Shown one piece after another: positions 43,267-50,493 of a stretch of 55,253 nucleotides of DNA. A model generated the notes under the pieces. The model ran no database searches, was not told the DNA's origin, and worked only from the letters and a program-made list of their open reading frames with translations. Numbering within the stretch: position 1 is the first letter of the stretch; the number at the start of each line of letters is the position of its first letter. A program made the position numbers and the translations under genes. The stretch comes from Syntrophorhabdaceae bacterium (GTDB taxonomy: Bacteria > Desulfobacterota > Syntrophorhabdia > Syntrophorhabdales > Syntrophorhabdaceae), in NCBI GenBank assembly GCA_028698615.1, contig JAQVWF010000005.1, positions 1-55,253 on the forward strand. Direction: 5' to 3'.

Positions 43267-43280
43267 TCATTATGATGAAC
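43267..43280. promoter_or_regulatory. operator candidate at the IclR start
   Basis: TTCAT-TATG-ATGAA inverted repeat (43266-43279 counted from its first T) between the IclR -10 and ATG, in the position expected for autorepression. Confidence 0.45.
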
Positions 43281-43309
43281 ACTATATAATATTTGAGTTT
43301 TGTTGTCAA
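43281..43309 (-). promoter_or_regulatory. promoter of the IclR gene
   Basis: On the minus strand TTGACA (43309-43304), 17 bases, TATAGT (43286-43281). A near-consensus sigma-70 promoter. Confidence 0.7.
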
Positions 43310-43477
43310 CGTTAATTTGTTGATAATACAGCTTTTAGAAGGCTACGTTCGCCGAAGGCCTCCTAGATTTATGATGGTGAACACAGAGCCTTACGGCAGT
43401 CATGGCGAGAACGGGATTTGCCCAAATTAGGGTATGTTCAAAGAGGGGATAATTTGGTACAATAAAAATTCCAAACT

Positions 43478-45439
43478 ATGCCGCCAGAATACAGGATAAG
43501 ATTTCTGCCGATAGATCGGATCATTCCGGCAGAAAGGGGAGAGAATTTACTCGAGATCGCCATGAAGGCGGGGGTGCACATCAATGCATCCTGCGGCGGA
43601 AGGGGTGTGTGCGGAAAATGCAGGGTACGGATCGCCGAGGGGCCCCTGGAATCATCCGCCCATCCTTCATTGACTGAAAGCGACTATGCCGCAGGCTTTC
43701 GTCTTGCCTGCGCCTCCTCGGTCGCAGGGGATGCCGTGGTCGAGATCCCCCTGGAATCGCAGGTTGACAGAAGCGTCCTGAGAAAGTCCACGATCATGAG
43801 CGACGTCGACGCCGGGGCCATCGATGAAGCGCTTCTGTGTGAATATGGCCTCGAGCCCCTGGTGAAAAGGCTGAACCTCACACTTCCCCGGCCCGACATG
43901 CAGGACAGCGTTTCCGATGCGGCGAGAATGGTGCGGGAACTGGCGCCGAGGGTCGGATGTGAAGAGCTTGCTCTGTCCCTCGGGGTGATGCGCAACCTTG
44001 GCACCAGGCTCAGGGATGCCGACTGGAATGTTACCGTTGACGTGACGATGAGCGGTCAGCGAGAGGTCACATACATCGCAAAGGGTGACAGGGAAAAATT
44101 CCACTATGCGGTTGCCGTCGACATCGGGACAACGACGATCGCGGCCCAGCTCCTTGCCTGCGACCGGGGCGAAAGGGACAGGAAGATAGTGGCCTCGTCC
44201 TCTGACTACAACGGGCAGATCAGTTTTGGTGAGGATGTCATTTCGAGGATCATGTACACGAGAAAGCGCGGGGGGCTCAAGAAGCTTCAGGGTGTCGTCG
44301 TGTCCACGGTAAATCTGCTCATCGGTGAACTTCTGGAAGATGGGCATATCGATCCTGCCGACATCAGTCACATTGTCGTGGCGGGGAACACGACAATGAT
44401 GCACCTCTTCTACGGGATCGAGGCGAAGCATATCATGCTTGCGCCCTATACACCACTTTCGACGGCCTTCGCGCCTGTCGCCTGCGGAGAGGTCGGCCTC
44501 GCTGCCGGGGCCAACACACGCCTTTTTGCCATCCCGGGCGTCTCGTCCTACGTGGGTGGAGACATCGTATCCGGCGTGGCGCTGTCAGGGATGACTGAGG
44601 GCGACGGGGTTTCACTTTTCATGGATATCGGGACCAACGGTGAGATCGTGCTCGGAAACGGGCAGTGGCTCCTGTGTGCCTCCTGTTCGGCCGGCCCTGC
44701 TTTCGAGGGCGGCGGGATCCAGTTCGGGATGCGGGCGGCCCCGGGCGCCATTGAAAAGGTGCGCGTCAATCCCATCACCCTTGAGCCGATGATCCTCACC
44801 ATCGGGAGGATGAAGCCGCTCGGCATCTGCGGTTCCGGGCTTATCGACATTGTGGCCGAGCTTTTCCTCGCGGGTGCTATCGACCGCAACGGCAAGTTCT
44901 CGCTGGAGACAACGACAGAGCGGGTGAGGGAGGGTGTTAACGGCCGCGAATATGTCCTGTGTTTTGCCGCCGAAACGAATATCGAGCGGGACATTGTCAT
45001 AACGGAGATAGACCTTGACAACATCATGCGGACGAAAGCCGCCGTATATGCCGGGTGCAAGGTGTTGCTCGGCCATGGGGGTCTTGCATTTGGCGATCTC
45101 GGTGTGGTTATTATTGCCGGAGGCTTCGGTCACTCCATCGATGTTGAAAAGGCGATTGCGATAGGCCTTTTGCCCGAACTGCCGGCAGAGCGTTTCCGGT
45201 TCATAGGGAATGCGTCTCTTGGCGGCGCTCGGGTGGCGGCGCTTTCGCGCGGCTTCTTTGAAAAGGCAGGTGAGGTGGCGCGGTCGATGACAAACTTAGA
45301 ACTGTCAGACAGCGTGCAGTTCATGGGCGAGTTCATGGCCGCCATGTTCCTGCCGCACACGGATGACAGGGCCTTTCCGGAAGTGATGCGGGTGCTAAAG
45401 GACGGTTCCGGGTCTCAGGTTCCAGGTCCCAGGCCGTGA
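43478..45439 (+). CDS. acsV: RACo-type reductive activator of the corrinoid iron-sulfur protein
   Basis: A 653-residue protein. An N-terminal plant-type [2Fe-2S] ferredoxin domain is ligated by C39, C45, C48 and C78, followed by a linker and an ASKHA-fold ATPase (AVAVDIGTTTIAAQ, VVAGNTTMMHL, GGDIVSG, MDIGTNGEIVLG). This is the architecture of RACo/AcsV, which uses ATP and a low-potential electron to return the cobalt of the corrinoid protein AcsCD to Co(I). It heads the Wood-Ljungdahl cluster. The last ~11 residues (GSGSQVPGPRP) are encoded by heptamer repeats and are probably a non-homologous tail. No good ribosome site precedes the ATG. Confidence 0.9.
   Translation: MPPEYRIRFLPIDRIIPAERGENLLEIAMKAGVHINASCGGRGVCGKCRVRIAEGPLESSAHPSLTESDYAAGFRLACASSVAGDAVVEIPLESQVDRSVLRKSTIMSDVDAGAIDEALLCEYGLEPLVKRLNLTLPRPDMQDSVSDAARMVRELAPRVGCEELALSLGVMRNLGTRLRDADWNVTVDVTMSGQREVTYIAKGDREKFHYAVAVDIGTTTIAAQLLACDRGERDRKIVASSSDYNGQISFGEDVISRIMYTRKRGGLKKLQGVVVSTVNLLIGELLEDGHIDPADISHIVVAGNTTMMHLFYGIEAKHIMLAPYTPLSTAFAPVACGEVGLAAGANTRLFAIPGVSSYVGGDIVSGVALSGMTEGDGVSLFMDIGTNGEIVLGNGQWLLCASCSAGPAFEGGGIQFGMRAAPGAIEKVRVNPITLEPMILTIGRMKPLGICGSGLIDIVAELFLAGAIDRNGKFSLETTTERVREGVNGREYVLCFAAETNIERDIVITEIDLDNIMRTKAAVYAGCKVLLGHGGLAFGDLGVVIIAGGFGHSIDVEKAIAIGLLPELPAERFRFIGNASLGGARVAALSRGFFEKAGEVARSMTNLELSDSVQFMGEFMAAMFLPHTDDRAFPEVMRVLKDGSGSQVPGPRP
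45404..45431 (+). repeat. tandem heptamer repeat, family B, inside the end of the RACo gene
   Basis: GGTTCCG, GGTCTCA, GGTTCCA, GGTCCCA at exact 7-nt steps. It is read as the C-terminal residues of RACo; the stop follows at 45437. An inverted related copy lies after the IclR gene at 42489, the other side of the same transcription units. Confidence 0.7.
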
Positions 45440-45530
45440 AGGGGACAGGAAAAGGAAAAGAGATGCTGCAGGTTACGAACTGTAGAGGATGCATCAGGAA
45501 GATGTGAAGGGGCGCTACGATCTTCCATCC

Positions 45531-45560
45531 GTCATTCCGGCGAAGGCCGGAATCCAGGAA
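45531..45560 (+). repeat. REP-like palindromic repeat element
   Basis: GTCATTCCGGCGAAGGCCGG followed by AATCCAGGAA: an 8-bp stem ATTCCGGC/GCCGGAAT with loop GAAG. This is a variant of the dispersed proteobacterial element usually read as VIPAKAGIQ when translated. It lies in the 163-nt gap between RACo and cooC and falsely extends the cooC frame. Confidence 0.75.
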
Positions 45561-45602
45561 GAGCGTTGTCGTGGAGGGAAGAAAGCATATAAGGTGGCGA
45601 CT

Positions 45603-46355
45603 ATGCCTAAAGTTATTGCGTTGGCGGGTAAGGGCGGTGTCGGTAAGACGACCATAGGCGGGATGCTTGTCAGGTATCTCGTGGAAAAGGTGAAAAAGGG
45701 GCCGGTACTTGCCGTGGATGCCGATCCGAACTCCAACCTCAACGAGGTTCTGGGTGTGAGCGTCCACGCCACCATAGGCGAGGCCCGGGAAAAGCTCAAG
45801 GAGGATGTTCCCGCCGGCATGAGCAAGGACAACTGGCTGGAATACAAGGTGCAGGAAGCGGTCATCGAGGCAAAAGGCTTTGATCTTCTTGTCATGGGAA
45901 GGCCCGAAGGCCCCGGGTGTTACTGCGCGGCGAACAGCATGGCGAAAAAATACATCGACGCATTGAAAGGCAACTACGCCTTCGTGGTGGTTGACAACGA
46001 GGCGGGTATGGAACACATGAGCAGGCTGGTGACGCAGGATGTGGATGTGCTGTACGTGATATCAGACCCGACACCGCGGGGCATCCTCACGGTGTCGCGG
46101 ATACTGTCGATAATAGGGGAACTGGGTCTTCACATACGACAGACCGTTGTCCTCGTCAACCGCTTCAACGAGAGGGACAGCGTCGTTCTTCAAAGGGCGG
46201 CGGAAGACAGGGACGTGGCCATCGGCGGCACGGTGAGGAACGACGAAGATCTCGTGCGGGCCGATGCAGCGGGAAAGACGGTCTTTGAACTGGAGCCCTC
46301 ATCAAAGTCCCTTGCTGACGCCTGGGCCATTTTCGACAGAACGACAGGTTTTTGA
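45603..46355 (+). CDS. cooC: CO dehydrogenase nickel-insertion accessory ATPase
   Basis: A 250-residue MinD/ParA-like ATPase. The deviant Walker A is GKGGVGKTT (residues 9-17). The CxC metal site is C106-C108 (GPGCYCAAN), which binds Ni or Zn at the dimer interface of CooC proteins. It promotes nickel insertion into CODH or ACS (the AcsF role). ATG 45603 is chosen, with AAGGTGG five bases upstream; the 38 codons in front are a REP-like repeat. Confidence 0.93.
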   Translation: MPKVIALAGKGGVGKTTIGGMLVRYLVEKVKKGPVLAVDADPNSNLNEVLGVSVHATIGEAREKLKEDVPAGMSKDNWLEYKVQEAVIEAKGFDLLVMGRPEGPGCYCAANSMAKKYIDALKGNYAFVVVDNEAGMEHMSRLVTQDVDVLYVISDPTPRGILTVSRILSIIGELGLHIRQTVVLVNRFNERDSVVLQRAAEDRDVAIGGTVRNDEDLVRADAAGKTVFELEPSSKSLADAWAIFDRTTGF

Positions 46356-46388
46356 ACGGAGTATGGAGCCTGTGATAAAGGAGCGTTT

Positions 46389-47276
46389 ATGACGGCGAGG
46401 ATCATCAGCGGAACAGAGGTCGCGAAGCAGGTTCGGGAGCGGATCGCGCAAGAGGTGATCACGCTCCGTGAGACGACGGGCGTAACGCCTGGTCTCGTGA
46501 CCATCCTCGTGGGCGACAACCCCGCTTCGGTGAGTTATGTCACGGGCAAACAGAGAACCGCCAGGGAGCTTGGCTTTTATTCCGTCCAGGATGACCAGCC
46601 GGAAGACGTATCTGAAGACAGTCTCGTGGAGTTGATCGGAAAGTACAACGATGACCCTGCGATCCATGGCATTCTCGTGCAGCTTCCCCTGCCGAAGCAC
46701 ATCAACGAAACGAGGGTCCTTTACGCCATCGACCCCGACAAGGATGTCGACGGCCTGCATCCCATGAACCTCGGGAGGCTGATGATAGGCGAGGCGCGGT
46801 TCTATCCATGCACCCCCTTCGGTATCAGAGAGCTTCTTTCCATGGGAGGCATTGAGACAAGAGGAGCCGAGGTTGTCGTCGTCGGGCGAAGCAATCTTGT
46901 CGGCAAGCCCATCTCCATGATGCTTGTCCAGAAGGAGACGAATGCCAACGCCACCGTGACCATGTGCCATACAGCGACCCGCGACCTTGCGGAACATACC
47001 CGAAGGGCGGACATTCTCATAGTCGCAGCGGGGAAGGCGAAGGCAATAACCGCCGACATGGTGAAGGAGGGCGCTGTCGTGATCGACGTGGGTGTTAACC
47101 GGATAGGCATGACGCCCGAGGGTAAGGCTAAGCTCTGCGGTGACGTCGATTTTGAATCGGTTAAGGAGAAGGCCTCGGTCATCACGCCCGTGCCGGGTGG
47201 TGTAGGGCCCATGACGATCACCATGCTCATGGAGAACACGCTTAAGGCGGCCCGGATGGCCGCGGGAGGGAAATGA
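46389..47276 (+). CDS. folD: methylene-THF dehydrogenase/methenyl-THF cyclohydrolase
   Basis: A 295-residue bifunctional enzyme linking 10-formyl-THF and methylene-THF in the methyl branch. Y50 and K54 (SYVTGKQR) are the cyclohydrolase pair. GILVQLPLP, DVDGLHP and VVVVGRSNLVGKP are FolD signatures. AAGGAG precedes the ATG. Its place between cooC and acsD indicates a dedicated Wood-Ljungdahl copy. Confidence 0.96.
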   Translation: MTARIISGTEVAKQVRERIAQEVITLRETTGVTPGLVTILVGDNPASVSYVTGKQRTARELGFYSVQDDQPEDVSEDSLVELIGKYNDDPAIHGILVQLPLPKHINETRVLYAIDPDKDVDGLHPMNLGRLMIGEARFYPCTPFGIRELLSMGGIETRGAEVVVVGRSNLVGKPISMMLVQKETNANATVTMCHTATRDLAEHTRRADILIVAAGKAKAITADMVKEGAVVIDVGVNRIGMTPEGKAKLCGDVDFESVKEKASVITPVPGGVGPMTITMLMENTLKAARMAAGGK

Positions 47277-47279
47277 CGC

Positions 47280-47495
47280 ATGGAAGGGTATATATATGAT
47301 GAAAAGGAAGATAATGCCGGGAGGAAGGTAAGGGTCCTCGGCGCCACCTTCGAGGAAGGCAAGCCCGACGGGCGCGGGGATTGGCGCGAGAAGCTTGCCA
47401 CCCGCGATGAAAGGCTTGGCTACATCCGCTCCGCCATGCGCTACTGGTACAGTGCGGACTGGTACGGCAGCGAAAAGAGAAAACAGGAAGCCTGA
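47280..47495 (+). CDS. small uncharacterised protein between folD and acsD
   Basis: A 71-residue ORF starting 3 nt after the folD stop and ending 40 nt before acsD. GGGAGGG lies about nine bases before its ATG, inside the end of folD, so it appears translationally coupled. The protein is highly charged with an aromatic C-terminal part (RSAMRYWYSADWYGSEKRK). It has no cysteines and no membrane helix. I do not recognise it; it is not the cysteine-containing MetV. Its tight packing in the operon argues that it is real and may assist FolD or the CODH/ACS complex. Confidence 0.6.
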   Translation: MEGYIYDEKEDNAGRKVRVLGATFEEGKPDGRGDWREKLATRDERLGYIRSAMRYWYSADWYGSEKRKQEA

Positions 47496-47535
47496 GAATG
47501 ACATTATCATATGGTTCAAGACAGGGGAGGAACAG

Positions 47536-48480
47536 ATGGCCTTCGAAATTTCTAAGATAAAATACACGGGGCGGATCAAGGAGGTTGTGCTGGGCACGGG
47601 GCCGAAGGCGGTAAAGATAGGCGGCGCCGGCTGTTATCCTTTCTACCGTTTCGAGGGCGATATGCCCAATATTCCCAGGGTTGCCTTCGAGGTCTGGGAC
47701 AGTCCCCCCGATGAATGGCAGGAATGGGCCATCGAACCCTACGGGGATGTACTTTCCGACCCCGTCGCATGGGCAAAGAAGTGCATCGACGTCTACGGCG
47801 CGGAAATGATCGTCCTCCAGCTCAGGAGCGCCGACCCCAACGGTGAGAACAAGGGGACCGAAGAGGTCGTGGAGGTCGTCAAGAAGGTGGCCGACGCCAT
47901 CGATGTGCCCCTTCTTGTCTGGGGCACGGCAAATGATGACAAGGACAGCGAGCTTCTCAGATCGGTCGCCGAGGTCTGCGAGGGCAAGAATGTCGCCATC
48001 GGCCCCGTTTCTGACAAGAACTACAAGCAGATAGGCGCCATGGCCATCGGCTATGGTCAGGTCGTCATGGCATCGTCTCCCATAGACGTCAACCTGGCGA
48101 AACAGCTCAACATCCTCCTTGGCAATCTGGGCGTCAACGACGAAAAGATCGTTATCGATCCCACCACGGGCGGTTTGGGCTACGGTCTCGAATATTCCTA
48201 TTCGGTGATAGAACGCGACAGGATGGCGGCGCTCACGCAGGAGGACGCCAAGCTTCAGTTTCCCATCATTTGCAACGTTGCCCCGGAGGTATGGAAGACA
48301 AGGGAAACGAGACTGACAAGAGATGAGGACCCGAAGCTGGGCGATGAGAAGCGCCGCTCCGTCCTTATGGAGGCGGTCACCGCGATGACGCTCCTCGTCG
48401 CCGGGGCGGATGTCGTCGTGATGCGTCACCCCGACAGCATATCCCTCGTCAGGGATATGATAGGCGAGCTCTGCGCGTAA
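47536..48480 (+). CDS. acsD: CODH/ACS corrinoid iron-sulfur protein small subunit
   Basis: A 314-residue TIM-barrel protein, the small subunit of the heterodimeric corrinoid protein that carries the methyl group from methyl-THF to acetyl-CoA synthase. GGAGCYPFY, VLQLRSADPNGENKG and IVIDPTTGGLGYGLEYSYS are family segments. ATG 47536 is chosen, with GGGGAGG five bases upstream; the longer open frame overlaps the small ORF. CooS starts 12 nt after its stop. Confidence 0.95.
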   Translation: MAFEISKIKYTGRIKEVVLGTGPKAVKIGGAGCYPFYRFEGDMPNIPRVAFEVWDSPPDEWQEWAIEPYGDVLSDPVAWAKKCIDVYGAEMIVLQLRSADPNGENKGTEEVVEVVKKVADAIDVPLLVWGTANDDKDSELLRSVAEVCEGKNVAIGPVSDKNYKQIGAMAIGYGQVVMASSPIDVNLAKQLNILLGNLGVNDEKIVIDPTTGGLGYGLEYSYSVIERDRMAALTQEDAKLQFPIICNVAPEVWKTRETRLTRDEDPKLGDEKRRSVLMEAVTAMTLLVAGADVVVMRHPDSISLVRDMIGELCA

Positions 48481-48492
48481 TAAGGAGAGAGA

Positions 48493-50439
48493 ATGGCCGA
48501 CGGCAAGGAAAAAAGCATCGACAAGGCAACCATTGAGCTCATCGACAAGGCGCAGCGGGAAAACATTTCCACCGTTTTCTCCCGCGCCGACGAGATAAAA
48601 CCCTGCCCCATAGGCGTCGAGGAAAGCTGCTGCAAGGTATGCTCCATGGGTCCCTGCAGGATGCCGCGCTCAAAGAAGGACGAAGGCAAACGGCGTGTAG
48701 GTGTTTGCGGAGCTACGATCGATACCGTTGTGGCGCGAAACTTTGCCAGAAAGGTCGCCGCCGGTTCGGCCTCCCACTCGGACCACGCCCGCGAGGTGGT
48801 CATGACCTTTCTCAAGGTGGCCCGCGGCGAAACGCAGGATTTCTCCATCAAGGACGAGATAAAGCTCCTCGAGGTGGCCCTTGATTTCGGTATCACCATA
48901 GAAAAACGCGATGTGAAGGACATCGCCATAGAGCTTGGTGAGAAGGCCCTGAACGAGTTCGGCAAACAGAGCGGGGAACTTGCATATGCGAACAAAGCCC
49001 CTCTCCGCAGGCAGGAAATATGGAGGAAACACAGCGTCATGCCTCGCGGTATCGACCGAGAGATCGTGGAGGTCATGCACCGGACGCATATGGGTGTTGA
49101 CCAGGACTATCGTCACATCCTTCAGCAGGCAGCACGGGCGGCCCTGGCCGACGGCTGGGGTGGTTCGATGATCTCAACGGAGCTGCAGGACATCATGTTT
49201 GGCACACCGGTTCCCGTGCTTGGGTCGATCAACCTCGGTGTTCTAAAGGAAGATCACGTCAACCTCGTTGTCCACGGACACGAGCCGCTTCTGCCGGAGA
49301 TGCTCGTCGTGGCAAGCCGCGATCCGGTCATCAAGGAACTTGCGGAAAAGGCGGGAGCAAAGGGTATCAATCTTGCCGGTATGTGCTGCAGTGCCAACGA
49401 GGTGCTTATGCGCCACGGCATAGCGTGCGCGGGCAATTTCCTCCAGCAGGAGCTGGCCCTTATCACGGGCGCGGTCGAACTCATGACCGTCGATGTCCAG
49501 TGCCAGATGCAGGGACTGGCGAATGTGGCGGAGTGCTTTCACACCAGGCTCATTACCACCTCTGATCGGGCCATGATAGAGGGTGCGGAGCATATCGAGT
49601 TCCATCCTGAACACGGTCTCGACACGGCGAAAAAGATCCTTGCGATGGCCATCGAGAACTACCCGAACAGACGTCACGCTGTCTGCATACCGAATGAGAG
49701 ACAGGACATGGTGGCGGGTTTCAGTCATGAAACGATAACCTATTTGCTGGGCGGTCTTTTCCGGGCAAGCTACCGGCCGCTCAACGACAATATCGCGAAC
49801 GGAAGGATAAGGGGCGTCGCGGGCGTCGTGGGATGCAACAATGTGCGGACCAAGCATGATGCCGCGCATCTCGCGATGATAAAGGAGCTTATCAGGAATG
49901 ATGTGCTCGTTCTGACGACAGGCTGCAGCGCCATGGCATGCGGCAAGGCGGGTCTGCTCACTCCGGAGGCGGCCCATACATATGCAGGCAGCGGGCTCGC
50001 AGAGGTTTGCGAGGCCATCGGCATTCCCCCGGTTCTCCACATGGGCTCCTGTGTCGATAACTCGAGGATCCTGATTGCGGCGACGGCCATGGTCAAGGAG
50101 GGCGGTCTCGGCGATGACCTTTCGGACCTGCCTGTCGCCGGGGCTGCCCCGGAATGGATGAGTGAAAAGGCCATCGCGATCGGTCAATATTTTGTGACCT
50201 CGGGGATATTTACCGTTTTCGGCACCACATGGCCCACGCTGGGGAGCGACAAGGTCACGGAGCATCTTTTCGGGGAATACGAGGACATATACAAGGGCAT
50301 GTGGGCCTACGAGGAAGACCCGGTGAAGGCCGCGCAGCTTATGATCGCCCATATCGATAAGAAGCGAAAGGCCCTTGGCATTGACAAGGCGAGGGAGCGC
50401 GTCCTTTACGATATGGCCATGAGAAGGGCCATGGATTGA
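48493..50439 (+). CDS. cooS/acsA: anaerobic Ni-Fe CO dehydrogenase catalytic subunit
   Basis: A 648-residue CODH of the CooS/AcsA family that interconverts CO2 and CO. Cysteines for the D- and B-clusters are at the N-terminus (C38, C46, C47, C50, C55, C72). The C-cluster ligands are visible as HGHEPLL (His), GMCCSANE, VVGCNN, TTGCSAMACGK and MGSCVDNSR (Cys). Nothing essential is missing. It supplies CO through a tunnel to AcsB, encoded 54 nt downstream. The unusual order acsD-acsA-acsB is noted in the findings. Confidence 0.97.
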   Translation: MADGKEKSIDKATIELIDKAQRENISTVFSRADEIKPCPIGVEESCCKVCSMGPCRMPRSKKDEGKRRVGVCGATIDTVVARNFARKVAAGSASHSDHAREVVMTFLKVARGETQDFSIKDEIKLLEVALDFGITIEKRDVKDIAIELGEKALNEFGKQSGELAYANKAPLRRQEIWRKHSVMPRGIDREIVEVMHRTHMGVDQDYRHILQQAARAALADGWGGSMISTELQDIMFGTPVPVLGSINLGVLKEDHVNLVVHGHEPLLPEMLVVASRDPVIKELAEKAGAKGINLAGMCCSANEVLMRHGIACAGNFLQQELALITGAVELMTVDVQCQMQGLANVAECFHTRLITTSDRAMIEGAEHIEFHPEHGLDTAKKILAMAIENYPNRRHAVCIPNERQDMVAGFSHETITYLLGGLFRASYRPLNDNIANGRIRGVAGVVGCNNVRTKHDAAHLAMIKELIRNDVLVLTTGCSAMACGKAGLLTPEAAHTYAGSGLAEVCEAIGIPPVLHMGSCVDNSRILIAATAMVKEGGLGDDLSDLPVAGAAPEWMSEKAIAIGQYFVTSGIFTVFGTTWPTLGSDKVTEHLFGEYEDIYKGMWAYEEDPVKAAQLMIAHIDKKRKALGIDKARERVLYDMAMRRAMD

Positions 50440-50493
50440 TGGCTGCGCGGACAAGGCTTACAGTTCAGAACGGCAAGGCGAAGGGGTGGATGA

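Noticed and set aside
45489-45602. N-terminal extension of CooC
   Set aside because: It translates a REP-like repeat (VIPAKAGIQ) and lacks a ribosome site; the conserved start is at 45603.
47395-47535. N-terminal extension of AcsD
   Set aside because: Overlaps the small ORF in another frame; AcsD homology begins at 47536 after a strong ribosome site.
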